Shown: positions 1 through 8,635, counted from the stretch's first letter. The stretch is 64,000 bases of DNA from Picosynechococcus sp. PCC 7117 (GCF_001693275.1 NZ_CP016477.1:434001-498000), one strand, 5' to 3'. Notes: generated by a model from the letters alone, not told the origin. Made by a program: numbers and translations.

Positions 1-14
1 CAATAAAACCGCGA

Positions 15-50
15 GAAAGCCGGATTCTGTAGGGCGGAATCCCAGCTTTC
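15..50 (-). terminator. Imperfect hairpin downstream of urtA
   Basis: Read on the minus strand, GAAAGC...GGATTC pairs with GAATCC...GCTTTC around a short loop, followed after a few bases by TTTTATT. It begins about 25 bp after the urtA stop. It may be a terminator, or a partial attenuator if urtBCDE follow to the left of the window as is usual for this transporter. The stem has mismatches, so the call is tentative. Confidence 0.45.
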
Positions 51-75
51 CCGAAAAACATCTGGGCGTTAAACC

Positions 76-1392
76 CTAGATGGCATATTTTTCACCCTTT
101 GTGGGGTCGCTCCAGTCACAGGCAAATCCTTTGGTGGATTCAACATACTGGTTCCAGGCTTGGGGGGCGATGGGGCCGTCGGTTTCCCAGACGATATCGA
201 ACATCCCGTCTTCCCGTACCTGACCGATGCGCACGGTCTTTGAGAGGTGGTGGTTAACATTCATCGTCACCGGGCCTTCGGGAGCCGCAAATTCTTGACC
301 AATGGCGGCACTCCGTACAGCTTCGAGGTCATAGGCATCGGTCGCCCCATTGGCGATCGCCGCTTCTACTGCCTGCTTCCAGATGTAGACCATGATGTAG
401 GCCGCTTCCATGGGGTCATTGGTCACCCGGTCTTCACCGTACTCTGCTTTAAAGTCTGCCACCCACTTTTCATTTTCAGGGGTTTCCACGGTTTGGAAGT
501 AGTTCCAAGACGCATAGTGACCCGTGAGGTATTCGGGGCCAATTTGACGGACTTCTTCTTCGGCGATCGACACCGACATGACCGGATATTGCTCCGGGGT
601 GAGGCCCGCATCACGAATTTGTTTGAAGAACGCAACGTTACTGTCACCGTTCAAGCTATTGAAAATCACGCCGCCGTTGGGAAGCGCTGCTTTGATTTTG
701 GTGATAATCGGCGTCACTTCAGTGTTACCGAGGGGCAGATAGTCTTCGCCGACCGTGGTGCCACCTTTGGCTTCTAACTGGGCTTTGATAATGGTGTTCG
801 CAGTTCTGGGGAATACATAGTCAGAACCCACGAGGAAAAATTCTGTGCCCTTATTTTCGAGGAGCCAATCCACAGCGGGCTCGATTTGTTGGTTCGGGGC
901 GGCCCCAGTGTAGAAGATATTCTTCGAGCATTCCTGGCCTTCGTACTGGACAGGGTAGAACAGCATGTGGTCTTTTGCTTCAAAGACATCTTTAACCGCT
1001 TTTCGGCTGGCAGACGTCCAGCAGCCAAAGACGACGGCGACACCATCTTGGTCAATGAGTTTTTCGGCTTTTTCTTTGAAGACATCCCAGTCGGAGGCAC
1101 CATCTTCGACAATGGCTTCGATTTGTTTGCCATCGATGCCACCGGCGGCATTAATTTCTTTGATGGCGAGTTGTTCAGCTTCGACCACGGTGGTTTCACT
1201 AATGGCCATGGTGCCACTGAGGGAGTGGAGAATGCCAACTTTGATCGTGTCACCACTGGGGGTTGAAGTTGTGCTGCCACTATCGGGGGTATCAGGGGTT
1301 TCTGTGGGTTGGCCGCAGGCTTTGAGGAGAATACTGGAACCGAGGGCGGCGGAACTGTAGAGAATAAATTTACGTCTTCCGAGATTACTCAT
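76..1392 (-). CDS. urtA: Urea ABC transporter substrate-binding lipoprotein UrtA
   Basis: Periplasmic binding protein of the high-affinity urea ABC importer (UrtABCDE), which scavenges urea as a nitrogen source. The N-terminus carries a twin-arginine stretch (R6-R7-K8-F9) and a hydrophobic segment ending in the lipobox LLKAC with Cys26, then a Ser/Thr/Pro-rich linker. This suggests a Tat-type lipoprotein signal. The mature part has the type I periplasmic-binding fold seen in amide/urea receptors ([17 protein letters not shown] near residue 50, then WTSASRKAV and LFYPVQYEG). Length, 438 aa, is normal for the family. The rest of the urt operon is not in the window and would lie to the left. An NtcA-like promoter lies about 85 bp upstream, consistent with control by nitrogen status. 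Confidence 0.93.
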   Translation of the reverse strand: MSNLGRRKFILYSSAALGSSILLKACGQPTETPDTPDSGSTTSTPSGDTIKVGILHSLSGTMAISETTVVEAEQLAIKEINAAGGIDGKQIEAIVEDGASDWDVFKEKAEKLIDQDGVAVVFGCWTSASRKAVKDVFEAKDHMLFYPVQYEGQECSKNIFYTGAAPNQQIEPAVDWLLENKGTEFFLVGSDYVFPRTANTIIKAQLEAKGGTTVGEDYLPLGNTEVTPIITKIKAALPNGGVIFNSLNGDSNVAFFKQIRDAGLTPEQYPVMSVSIAEEEVRQIGPEYLTGHYASWNYFQTVETPENEKWVADFKAEYGEDRVTNDPMEAAYIMVYIWKQAVEAAIANGATDAYDLEAVRSAAIGQEFAAPEGPVTMNVNHHLSKTVRIGQVREDGMFDIVWETDGPIAPQAWNQYVESTKGFACDWSDPTKGEKYAI

Positions 1393-1476
1393 GGTTAATG
1401 CGATTTTCTCAAGGGGCTTTGGGATAGTGTGTGGGAGGAAAGAAGCTTAAAAGTTTAAGTCGTGTTTAAGCTTTGC

Positions 1477-1518
1477 AGTGTAAAAGTCCCGCCCCTAAAA
1501 AAATGTGACACTTGATAC
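1477..1518 (-). promoter_or_regulatory. NtcA-type promoter of urtA
   Basis: On the minus strand GTA-N8-CAC (1518-1505) matches the NtcA consensus GTA-N8-TAC with one mismatch. Exactly 22 nt downstream is TACACT (1482-1477), fitting the -10 form TAN3T. This spacing is the classic layout of NtcA-activated cyanobacterial promoters. The predicted transcript would start near 1470 and give a leader of about 80 nt before urtA. Site and spacing are read from the sequence; binding by NtcA is inferred. Confidence 0.65.
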
Positions 1519-1611
1519 AAAGTGCCGATGCGCTTGATTCAAGGGTTTGTTAATGGAGAAGAATTAATTTAACTTTACATTAAAGAAAATGGACTGCTTG
1601 CCCCTGCTCGG

Positions 1612-2562
1612 TCAGCGGATAGCCCTGAAGAGGCGATCGCCTAACTGGAGAATGTTATCCCGCCGGGGAATTTGCGCCAGCCAGTCAGGGGGAATATTGT
1701 CGAGGCCGTAGTAAAGTCCGGCTAACCCCCCGGCGATCGCCGCTGTGGTATCGGTGTCGTCCCCTAAATTCACCGCCGCGAGCACCGTATTCGGGTAATT
1801 ATCATGGTTTAAACAACACCAGAGGGCGGCTTCGAGGGCATGAACGACATAACCGCTCGCTGCAATGGTTTCCCTGGGAAGTGTGGCGAAATCTGCCACC
1901 AAAAGCCGCTCATAGTGGCTGAGTTCCGGCTTATAGATGGAATCGCGATAAAACTCTTCAGCCCGTTGTATCCCTTGCTGGTAGGCAATTTCAATACTTT
2001 TTCCGTGTAACAGTTCCAAGGCAATGGAAATATAAATGCCGCAGGCAATGAGTGAACGGGGATGACGGTGGGTCAGGTAGGAAATGTTGTGTACGAGATC
2101 CAAGAGATCGGCATAGGGCAGTCGCTCACCACAAAAGGCGAGGGGCAAAATACGCATCAAGGAGCCGTTGCCATTACTCCGCTCCCCGATCCCACCTGCT
2201 TCCAGGGGATTGATACCCGCTAAAATTTGGTGAATTGCGGCGGCAGTCGTGTTGCCCACATCAAAGGTTTCGCCGTGGGGTGTCCAGTAAGCTTCCTTGA
2301 GCCAGAGACCCATCTTGCGGCCCAGATGTTCGGGGAGCTCTTCGCCTAGACCCACTTCGGCGATCGCCTCGGCCAGACAAAAAGTGAGGGAACTATCATC
2401 CGACCAAGTGCCAGGGGGTTGATTGTAGGTGCCATAGCCCCGCATCGTTGTCACAGGATCCCGCTGTCGGGTGCGGCGCTCAGAAAATTCCACAGGCACG
2501 CCCAGGGCATCCCCCACACAAAGCCCCAATAATCCCCCGTGAATCTGCGCTTGCGTGACCAT
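1612..2562 (-). CDS. ADP-ribosylglycohydrolase family protein
   Basis: Member of the DraG/ARH family, which removes ADP-ribose from proteins or small molecules using two Mg ions. Family signatures are visible: GLCVGDALGVPVEF near the N-terminus, the metal-binding TWSDDSSLTFCLAEAI near residue 55, and GDDTDTTAAIAGGLAGLYYG near the C-terminus. About 316 aa is normal. The ATG at 2562 is preferred over an in-frame TTG one codon upstream. It is the last gene of a minus-strand run folC - small unknown gene - this gene, separated from the preceding gene by only a few bases, so the three are probably co-transcribed. The substrate cannot be told from sequence. Confidence 0.88.
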   Translation of the reverse strand: MVTQAQIHGGLLGLCVGDALGVPVEFSERRTRQRDPVTTMRGYGTYNQPPGTWSDDSSLTFCLAEAIAEVGLGEELPEHLGRKMGLWLKEAYWTPHGETFDVGNTTAAAIHQILAGINPLEAGGIGERSNGNGSLMRILPLAFCGERLPYADLLDLVHNISYLTHRHPRSLIACGIYISIALELLHGKSIEIAYQQGIQRAEEFYRDSIYKPELSHYERLLVADFATLPRETIAASGYVVHALEAALWCCLNHDNYPNTVLAAVNLGDDTDTTAAIAGGLAGLYYGLDNIPPDWLAQIPRRDNILQLGDRLFRAIR

Positions 2563-2568
2563 CAACGA

Positions 2569-2958
2569 TTACCCTCCTAAGTGATCAAATTGCTCAAACA
2601 TATTGTGGATCAACTGTTGGGTTTTCGCTTCCAGTTTTTGCCAATCCACGGCCCCGGACGCCTCGAACAGGGTTTCATCTATTTCCACGGCGCAGCCATT
2701 TTCCACGAGGGCTCCGGTGGGATAGGCGACAAAACAAATCTGATAACAGAGATCCCAGATATTGACTGTCGTTTCGATGGTGTCTTTTTTCAGGCGTAAA
2801 ATATAGCCAGGGTAGGGATCTTGGATATCTTCGTACTCACCAGTCCAGGGGGAATCTTCGAGCTGGGCGCGGAAATTATCGACGACCCGAATAAAGGCTG
2901 GTTGGAGCAACATTTCGGCCTGATTCCAAGCTTTACGGGTTTTAAATTTTGGCTGCAT
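2569..2958 (-). CDS. Conserved-looking protein of unknown function (129 aa)
   Basis: I do not recognise this protein. It is 129 aa, soluble and mildly acidic, with aromatic-rich stretches (ENSPWTGEYEDIQDPYPGY-type region near residues 36-52 and VNIWDLCYQICFVAY near 66-80) and no signal peptide or membrane segment. Its start overlaps the 3' end of folC by 17 bp and its stop lies just before the ADP-ribosylglycohydrolase, so translational coupling in a three-gene operon is likely. Nothing in the sequence ties it to folate or ADP-ribose chemistry. Confidence 0.7.
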   Translation of the reverse strand: MQPKFKTRKAWNQAEMLLQPAFIRVVDNFRAQLEDSPWTGEYEDIQDPYPGYILRLKKDTIETTVNIWDLCYQICFVAYPTGALVENGCAVEIDETLFEASGAVDWQKLEAKTQQLIHNMFEQFDHLGG

Positions 2959-4207
2959 AACTTAGAAATTCTCCCAAAAGATATAACGAACCACATAACA
3001 CCCTAGTGTGGGGGGAGGCGATCGCCTGATCAAGGGCTTCGGGTAAGGTTTCATGGGTTTGACAGGATGCGAGGGCCGGACAAATCACCTGGGCCAACAT
3101 TGCTAGGGCTTGGGGATCAGCGCTTCTATGGCCCCCCACTGGTAGGAGATGCAGGTGATCCCCGTCTCGTAGGAGGGCTTGAAGGACATTTTGGTGATCC
3201 TTGGTGGAGAGCATTCCCATGACCCAAGTGACGGGTTGGGGGAGGGTGTCTACATATTTGCGTAATTCCGCCGCCGCCACACCATTATGAGCGCCATCAA
3301 TGAGGATTTTTTGCCCCTGCCACTGGTGCCATTCAATGCGGCCCGCCCAGCGAGTTTTCGCAAGGCCATCGCGCAATTGTTGATCGGAAATTTGCCAACC
3401 TTGTTTGCGCAACGCATAAATAGTTTCAATGGCGATCGCTGAATTATGCAGTTGAATATCCCCTAAAAGCGGCAAAAAATATTCAAAATCACCGTATTTC
3501 GCTATCCTCCTCTGTTCTCCTCCTGAAGGGGGATGAATGGCTTGGGCGGGTTGAATCCAGGTGGCAGGACAATTTAACTCACTAATTTTTTCACGAATCA
3601 CTTTCGCCGCGATCTCCGGCACTTCCCCAATCACCGCCGGACAATCTTGTTTTAAAATGCCCGCTTTCTCCCCGGCAATTTTATCTAAGCTGTTACCTAA
3701 GCGCTGCCAGTGATCCATGCCGATGGAGGTAATGACAGAAACGAGGGGGCGATCGCAAACATTCGTCGAGTCCAAGCGTCCCCCCAACCCCACCTCAATC
3801 ACGGCAATATCTACCTGTTCCTGGGCGAAATACAAAAATCCCGCCGCCGTAATCACCTCAAATTGGGTCGGTGTTTCTTGGTTGGGATCAATGGCCGCTT
3901 TCACCTGTTCCAAAACCGTCAATAACCGCTCGGACGGAATCGGCTGATTATTCAAACAAATCCGTTCTGTCCAGTCCACCAAATGGGGCGACGTAAACCG
4001 CCCGACCCGATAGCCTGCCGCCGCCAAAATGGAAGACAAATAGGCACAGACCGACCCTTTCCCGTTCGTGCCTGCCACATGGAGAATCGGTACTTGGCGC
4101 TCTGGATGACCAAGGTTCGCCAATAGTTGGGTAATGCGCGTTAAACCGAGGTTAATGCCAAACCGTTCAAAGGTTTCAAGGAGATTGGCGATCGCCACTT
4201 GGCTCAT
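2942..4207 (-). CDS. folC: Bifunctional folylpolyglutamate synthase / dihydrofolate synthase
   Basis: ATP-dependent Mur-ligase-type enzyme that adds glutamate to dihydropteroate and to folates. The P-loop HVAGTNGKGSVCAYLSSIL lies near residues 42-60. The family motifs TSIGMDHWQRLG and ILIDGAHNG follow in the expected order. The ATG at 4207 (MSQVAIANLLETF) is chosen over a TTG four codons upstream. Length, about 421 aa, is normal. It is the first gene of the three-gene minus-strand operon that runs to 1612. Confidence 0.93.
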   Translation of the reverse strand: MSQVAIANLLETFERFGINLGLTRITQLLANLGHPERQVPILHVAGTNGKGSVCAYLSSILAAAGYRVGRFTSPHLVDWTERICLNNQPIPSERLLTVLEQVKAAIDPNQETPTQFEVITAAGFLYFAQEQVDIAVIEVGLGGRLDSTNVCDRPLVSVITSIGMDHWQRLGNSLDKIAGEKAGILKQDCPAVIGEVPEIAAKVIREKISELNCPATWIQPAQAIHPPSGGEQRRIAKYGDFEYFLPLLGDIQLHNSAIAIETIYALRKQGWQISDQQLRDGLAKTRWAGRIEWHQWQGQKILIDGAHNGVAAAELRKYVDTLPQPVTWVMGMLSTKDHQNVLQALLRDGDHLHLLPVGGHRSADPQALAMLAQVICPALASCQTHETLPEALDQAIASPHTRVLCGSLYLLGEFLSYAAKI

Positions 4208-4417
4208 GGTGAATATCAAAAATTTGGGACAATATCCCCAGACTATAATGGATTAACGTATGGGAAATTTCCAAAATCTGGGTTAATGCTGTTTTACGGA
4301 ACTCCGCTACTGGTTCGATCTCACAGAGACCGACTGACAAGCCCTAGTCGATGCCTGGCTGTTTGGGAGGAATGTGAAAAAATACTTTAAGCTGTAATTT
4401 TCTGACCAAAAAGCCAA

Positions 4418-5611
4418 GTGAAAATTTTAGTTATTCATAATAGATATCGTAATAGAGCAGGAGAAGACTCTACTTTTGATCAAGAAGTTGCTTTATTACA
4501 ACAAAGCAATCATTCCATTCAAGTCTGGACGAAGGACAATAAAGACATCAACGTAGGTAATTTTTTAGATGCCATAAGATTAGCGCTTAGTACAATATGG
4601 TCTAGCAAATCTTACAGGGAGCTTTTAGCTATCATCGATGATTTTAAACCAGATATTATTCATGTCCATAATACTCTGCCATTGCTTTCGCCATCTATTT
4701 TTTATGCAGCTAAAAAGAGAACAATTCCAACGGTTATTACTATTCAAAACTACCGTTTGAGTTGCCCTAAAGGAACTTTTTTTCGGAATAATAGTACCTG
4801 TGAGATATGCCTGAATAAATCTTTATTGTTTAGTGTTTACTATAAATGTTATCGAGATTCAAGATTGCAGACCGCAACAGTTGCATTGATGTTACAAGTT
4901 CACCGTTTATTGAGAACTTGGACAGAAACTATAACTGCCTATATTGCGGTAAGTCCATTCGTTAGAAATAAGCTTGTTGAGATGGGGATTCCTGCGGAAA
5001 AAATTTATTTAAAACCCAATTTTCTTCAAGGCGAGACCAAGTGGCTTGAAACTATTGACTTTGGAAAATATTATCTTTTTGTTGGCAGACTAGAAACAGA
5101 AAAAGGAATTCTAAATTTATTAAATGCATATCAAAATTTAAAATCTGAATATCCTTTATATATCGTCGGCAGTGGTAGTTTACAGTCAGTAGTGGAACAA
5201 TATGCCTCTGATAATCATAAAATCCAATATTTAGGACAAAGAACGCGGGAAGAAGTTATTCAATATATGCAAGGGGCGATCGCCTTAATTTTTCCGTCTA
5301 TTTGGTATGAAGGTTTTCCTTTAACAATTTTGGAAGCTTATAGTCAGTCTTTGCCAGTGATTGGTTCAAATATCGGCTCCGTGAGCTATGCAATCCAAAA
5401 TGGAATTACGGGTTTAACTTATCCAGCAGGTGATGAAAAAGCTTTGAAACGAGCATTGTTGTCTATTGAAAATGATAGAAAAGACTGGATTGATCTCAAA
5501 AAAAATATTCTAAACAACTTAGATGAGATCTACTTTGTTGACAACAATATAAGCTTTTTGGTAGAAATTTATCAAAGAATAGTTAAAGACTATTATTGTA
5601 AAGAAAATTGA
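4418..5611 (+). CDS. Glycosyltransferase, GT4-like (GT-B fold)
   Basis: Probable glycosyltransferase of the surface-polysaccharide locus. It starts at a GTG with MKILVIHNRY. The N-terminal Rossmann domain holds DIIHVHNTLPLLSPSIFYAA near residue 85. The C-terminal nucleotide-sugar domain has YYLFVGRLETEKGI and the diagnostic E-x7-E motif in WYEGFPLTILEAYSQSLPVI near residue 305. The coding sequence is AT-rich with a single HIP1 site, unlike the flanking housekeeping genes. It is the only plus-strand gene at this end of the locus and converges on the next glycosyltransferase with a gap of two bases. A Cys-rich insert (CEICLNKSLLFSVYYKC, around residues 128-144) resembles one found in many GT4 enzymes. 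Donor and acceptor are unknown. Confidence 0.85.
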   Translation: MKILVIHNRYRNRAGEDSTFDQEVALLQQSNHSIQVWTKDNKDINVGNFLDAIRLALSTIWSSKSYRELLAIIDDFKPDIIHVHNTLPLLSPSIFYAAKKRTIPTVITIQNYRLSCPKGTFFRNNSTCEICLNKSLLFSVYYKCYRDSRLQTATVALMLQVHRLLRTWTETITAYIAVSPFVRNKLVEMGIPAEKIYLKPNFLQGETKWLETIDFGKYYLFVGRLETEKGILNLLNAYQNLKSEYPLYIVGSGSLQSVVEQYASDNHKIQYLGQRTREEVIQYMQGAIALIFPSIWYEGFPLTILEAYSQSLPVIGSNIGSVSYAIQNGITGLTYPAGDEKALKRALLSIENDRKDWIDLKKNILNNLDEIYFVDNNISFLVEIYQRIVKDYYCKEN

Positions 5612-5613
5612 AC

Positions 5614-6906
5614 TTATTGGTTATTTTTGTTACTGTCTGCACGCTGAATAATTAATTGTATTAATTTTGCAGCTAATGCTTCCCGTGTATATTTTTTTAG
5701 AATTTCCGGGTTGGGTGAATAACTGAGTTGTTCAGCATTAAGCATTTTTTTAATAACGTCTTTGATGCTAGAAACTGAATTCCCTAAATAGACACCTACT
5801 CCTACTTCTTCAATCAGGTCGCTGGCAATTGTTCGTTTGTCAGAGCCAATTGCTAGAATCAGGGTGCCAGAATACATATATTCAAATATTTTGTTTGTTA
5901 GTATTCCACTCACTTTGGGGTCATTCCAATCCAGAAAAATTAATGCATCAGCTTCTTTTTGAATGTTTAAGATCTCTTTTCGAGGCAAATAAGGTTTTAT
6001 TGTAACAATTTTAGAGACTCTAAATCTCTCAATAAGAGAATTGATATATTGGAAACTTAAAGAATAGAAAATCACCTCTATTTTTTTGTCTATATTCTTT
6101 TGTTGCTTTGATAATTCACTTAGAGCTTCAAAGAGAGACAGTGGATTTTGTTTTTCTAAAACTGTGCCAGTATAAACCATTCTCACTTTACTTGTTTTTA
6201 AATTGGCTGACATGCTCTTTAATGAATATTCATCGATATCAAACCCATTTTCTATAACAAAAGTTGGCTTTCCAAGCTTATTTTCTAAAGTAAGTTTTAA
6301 CGGTTCAGAAACAACGGTAAGCAAATCGCATGAAGCAGTATATTTTTTTTCAATGTATCTTTCTAGGCGAGAAAATATTCCCTTAGATTCAAACAAGTGT
6401 CCATCACTCCATAAGTCTCTATAGTCAGCCACCCAAAATATTTCTTTGTGTCTTTTTTTGACATAGTGGCCAATGATATGAGCAGCAGGTGGGCCAAAGG
6501 TACTAACAACGATATCAAAATTATTTTTTTTGTATATTTGGCTAATCTTTTTTATCGCCGGAGTAATCCATAACATACTCGCAAAAAAGAGAGAACCTGT
6601 CCCAAGAAAAGTATTTGCTTTCCTGAAAAAAGAGCGAAGCTTTGTGTATTTTGTCGAAGAGGATGGTTGATGATTTGAATTATTTAGTTTGGATTTAATG
6701 GGGAGATACTGAACTTCTTCAACCCACATAGACTCTAGCTCTGGATAACTTTCTAAATCTAGAGGTGTTCTAAAGGATTCTAATTTGGCAGTTACAACAC
6801 AAACTTCGTGACCTAGTTTTTTCCAATATTTTGCCCAGGAATATGGTCTCAGCGACGCTGATCGATTGGTTGGGGGGAAGTCATGGGCAATAATCAGGAT
6901 TTTCAT
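5614..6906 (-). CDS. Glycosyltransferase, GT4-like
   Basis: Probable glycosyltransferase, 430 aa. It starts MKILIIAHDFPPTNRSASLR, the usual opening of GT4 enzymes that bind an acceptor near the membrane. Further on are FDIVVSTFGPPAAHIIG and WVADYRDLWSDGH (near residue 165), VRMVYTGTVLEKQNP, and LTNKIFEYMYSGTLILA, where the E-x7-E-type sugar-nucleotide site sits. The gene is AT-rich. Its start codon lies inside the 330-bp duplicated segment, 11 bases after the truncated wbpI copy, so the first codons of this gene share sequence with the region just downstream of intact wbpI. Specificity cannot be assigned. Confidence 0.84.
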   Translation of the reverse strand: MKILIIAHDFPPTNRSASLRPYSWAKYWKKLGHEVCVVTAKLESFRTPLDLESYPELESMWVEEVQYLPIKSKLNNSNHQPSSSTKYTKLRSFFRKANTFLGTGSLFFASMLWITPAIKKISQIYKKNNFDIVVSTFGPPAAHIIGHYVKKRHKEIFWVADYRDLWSDGHLFESKGIFSRLERYIEKKYTASCDLLTVVSEPLKLTLENKLGKPTFVIENGFDIDEYSLKSMSANLKTSKVRMVYTGTVLEKQNPLSLFEALSELSKQQKNIDKKIEVIFYSLSFQYINSLIERFRVSKIVTIKPYLPRKEILNIQKEADALIFLDWNDPKVSGILTNKIFEYMYSGTLILAIGSDKRTIASDLIEEVGVGVYLGNSVSSIKDVIKKMLNAEQLSYSPNPEILKKYTREALAAKLIQLIIQRADSNKNNQ

Positions 6907-7226
6907 GTACTGATGATTTAGCTGAGGAGGTGATGGACGATGAGTTGGGCGGCTTTTCCATCACCATAGGGTTTAGTTGTATCTAGCGGAGGTGGTACCG
7001 CTTCAAACCGCTGTTGTAGCTGTTCCTGCATGGTAGCTTGATCAACTGGTGGCAGTAAATAGTTCCAGCCCAGCTCAACGAGTTCGACCCATTCTGTTTC
7101 TTCCCGGAGCGTGACACAGGGGACACCATAGAAAAAAGCTTCTTTTTGGACACCGCCAGAGTCTGTGATAGTGAGCCGGGCATTTTTTTCGAGCATGACC
7201 ATATCCAGGTAGCCGACGGGTTCAAT
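6897..7226. repeat. 330-bp direct repeat, copy 1 (wbpI 3' end)
   Basis: Aligns without gaps to 8626-8955 (offset 1729 bp); I count two mismatches, at 6904 and in the Shine-Dalgarno-like AGGAGG region near 6924. It covers the last 102 or so codons of wbpI and the first codons of the glycosyltransferase at 5614-6906. Upstream of 7226 the similarity to wbpI continues but drops sharply, which suggests recombination or gene conversion between two different alleles. Confidence 0.95.
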
Positions 7227-7325
7227 AACGGCAAGAGTTTGGGCCATTATAGGTAGATTCGCTTTTTCTAGAGCTTTGCGAGTGTGGGGATAGAGTGGGA
7301 AGACAACTGGGATTTGTTTGGCCGC
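6918..7325 (-). pseudogene. Truncated UDP-sugar 2-epimerase (wbpI 3' fragment)
   Basis: About 136 codons equal to the C-terminal third of the intact epimerase at 8647-9735. The open frame begins right after a TAG at 7326-7328 with AAKQIPVVFPLYPHTRKALEK, matching IAKQIPVVLPLHPRTRKALEK of the intact protein. The first 33 codons are clearly diverged; from 7226 downwards the DNA is almost identical. An ATG at 7247 could start a 109-aa product, but it lacks the N-terminal Rossmann domain and most of the active site, so it cannot be a working epimerase. It is probably a remnant left by recombination at wbpI. Confidence 0.85.
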
Positions 7326-7410
7326 CTAATTACCTTCACGGGTTGACATCACCCTCAACAGTATAGCCAGGTCTGTCATAATTTTTTGACGGAGAATTTG
7401 CTGTTGACTA

Positions 7411-7494
7411 TTAAAAATTCAAAGAACGATCTAGTACATCTGCCAAGCGATAAGAACAATCCTTTGGCATATCGATACCTGTTTCGGCGATCGC
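7411..7494 (-). pseudogene. Orphan 3' tail of a DUF29 gene (84-bp perfect repeat, copy 1)
   Basis: Identical over 84 bp to 8113-8196, the last 28 codons including the stop of the DUF29 gene at 8113-8535. One boundary is exactly the stop codon; the other is exactly the last base of a HIP1 octamer (GCGATCGC at 7487-7494). Immediately beyond it lies the stop codon of the 177-aa gene. No start or upstream DUF29 sequence is present. The 85 bp between 7326 and 7410 show nothing I recognise. Confidence 0.85.
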
Positions 7495-8028
7495 CTAAAA
7501 CAAATCTCCATATTCTGTCAACACTGCCAAAGCAACCTTTAGCTTTCGTCGGTTCGATTCGGAGGGATCAAGCTGAAATTCGATTTCGGCAATACGGCAT
7601 CGAGTTTCAATTCGAGTTCGGCGAGCCGCATATTCTTCCGTTCTAGCTCGGCGTTGCTCTTCTTCAAGTCTGCGTTGCTCCTCCTCAGCTCTTCGAGACT
7701 CAGCTGCTCGTTCCTGAGCCATTCTTCGTTCTTCCGCTTCAATTCTGCGTTGCTCCTCCTCAGCTCTTCGTTGTACTTCCTCAGCTCGGCGTTGTGCTTC
7801 TTCAACCAAGCGGTTTGTTTCTCGATTTCGACGGTTCCACTCAACGCCGAAATTAGCCAATGTAGCCAGGAGGGCTGCCACAGTACATCGGTTGCTCCAG
7901 ATTCTTGGTTCGGCGATGATGCCGAGAAATTCAAAGTCGGTTTGGTCATAGAACCTCAAAAACGCAATGGCGATTAACAGCAGGGTCAGAACGGTAGAGG
8001 GCAACAGCCCCAGAAAATTGAGCCACAT
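7495..8028 (-). CDS. Membrane-anchored coiled-coil protein of unknown function (177 aa)
   Basis: Not a family I can name. Residues 1-25 form a hydrophobic segment (LGLLPSTVLTLLLIAIAFLRF), and a second weaker one lies around residues 48-60 (VAALLATLANFGV). Residues 65-150 are almost entirely Glu, Arg, Gln and Ala in a heptad-like pattern (AEEEQRRIEAEERRM and similar), predicting a long charged coiled coil. A 27-bp repeat inside this region (7669-7695 and 7744-7770) shows it grew by in-frame duplication. The gene sits between the two DUF29-tail repeats, and its stop codon abuts the HIP1 breakpoint at 7494. Expression and function are open. Confidence 0.6.
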   Translation of the reverse strand: MWLNFLGLLPSTVLTLLLIAIAFLRFYDQTDFEFLGIIAEPRIWSNRCTVAALLATLANFGVEWNRRNRETNRLVEEAQRRAEEVQRRAEEEQRRIEAEERRMAQERAAESRRAEEEQRRLEEEQRRARTEEYAARRTRIETRCRIAEIEFQLDPSESNRRKLKVALAVLTEYGDLF

Positions 8029-8112
8029 CTAAATCAACAGCAGGATTTCACTATTTTACTCAACGCCCCCCAACTCTGGCTCCCTGGACAGGGATTGTGA
8101 GGTGATCGCCTT

Positions 8113-8196
8113 TTAAAAATTCAAAGAACGATCTAGTACATCTGCCAAGCGATAAGAACAATCCTTTGGCATATCGATACCTGTTTCGGCGATCGC
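8113..8196. repeat. 84-bp perfect repeat, copy 2 (DUF29 tail)
   Basis: Partner of 7411-7494 (offset 702 bp, no mismatch). It ends at the HIP1 octamer 8189-8196 and at the DUF29 stop codon. Confidence 0.95.
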
Positions 8197-8535
8197 ATTC
8201 AAACGGGCGTTGACATAGGCTTTATCAATCCACTGTTGCGTCAGAAAGCGTTTTAAACTGGGACTGTCTTCAAGGTATTGTTGAATATTATTGCGCTCCC
8301 GTTCAATGGTGACCTGCCAACTGCGAGACCGTTTTTGAGGTTGATGATCCCACTTTAATAGGTGATGTAAAATCAGCCGGATACTACTCAAAAGGCGATC
8401 GCGTTCCCGTTTAGACAAATCCCGAACCTCTTCCACTAAATTCTCGATATCAAGGGCACTGAACTGACCGTTTTCAAGCAATTCGGCCATGGTTTCGGCC
8501 CATTGACTAAAGTCTTGTTCATACAGGGTACTCAT
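8113..8535 (-). CDS. DUF29 family protein
   Basis: 140-aa protein with the DUF29 pattern: YEQDFSQWAETMAELL at the N-terminus, then LSKRERDRLLSSIRLILHHL, KRSRSWQVTIERERNNI, and DSPSLKRFLTQQWIDKAY. DUF29 proteins are small and helical, abundant in cyanobacteria and of unknown function. The last 84 bp are duplicated at 7411-7494. A second DUF29 member lies at 18657-19079 and a decayed third at 21562-21841. Confidence 0.85.
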   Translation of the reverse strand: MSTLYEQDFSQWAETMAELLENGQFSALDIENLVEEVRDLSKRERDRLLSSIRLILHHLLKWDHQPQKRSRSWQVTIERERNNIQQYLEDSPSLKRFLTQQWIDKAYVNARLNAIAETGIDMPKDCSYRLADVLDRSLNF

Positions 8536-8590
8536 GGGTCTTGCTGCCGATGGGTGGGTTTGTTGATTTTATTTCGATTATAGTGAGCTG

Positions 8591-8635
8591 TTATGGAGAG
8601 AAGAAGGCGAGTATGGGAATGATGCGGATTTTTAT
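8591..8635 (-). pseudogene. Possible vestige of a glycosyltransferase 5' end
   Basis: Directly downstream of intact wbpI, the position matching the start codon of the 5614-6906 glycosyltransferase reads ATA instead of ATG. The same frame continues for 14 codons (IKIRIIPILAFFSP) before a stop. This loosely resembles a GT4 opening such as MKILIIAHDFPP. It may be the relic of a gene that once followed wbpI here. The similarity beyond the repeat is short, so this is tentative. Confidence 0.2.

Noticed and set aside
423-1360. Several long frames overlapping urtA on both strands
   Set aside because: Shadows of the urtA coding sequence; urtA itself has a clear signal peptide and family motifs.
4199-4390. 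Plus-strand 63-codon frame upstream of the first glycosyltransferase
   Set aside because: Overlaps the folC start, composition not coding-like; treated as intergenic sequence.
7386-7646. Plus-strand frame of 86 codons crossing the DUF29-tail repeat and the 177-aa gene
   Set aside because: It is antisense to supported sequence, crosses a recombination junction and has no recognisable motif or ribosome-binding site.
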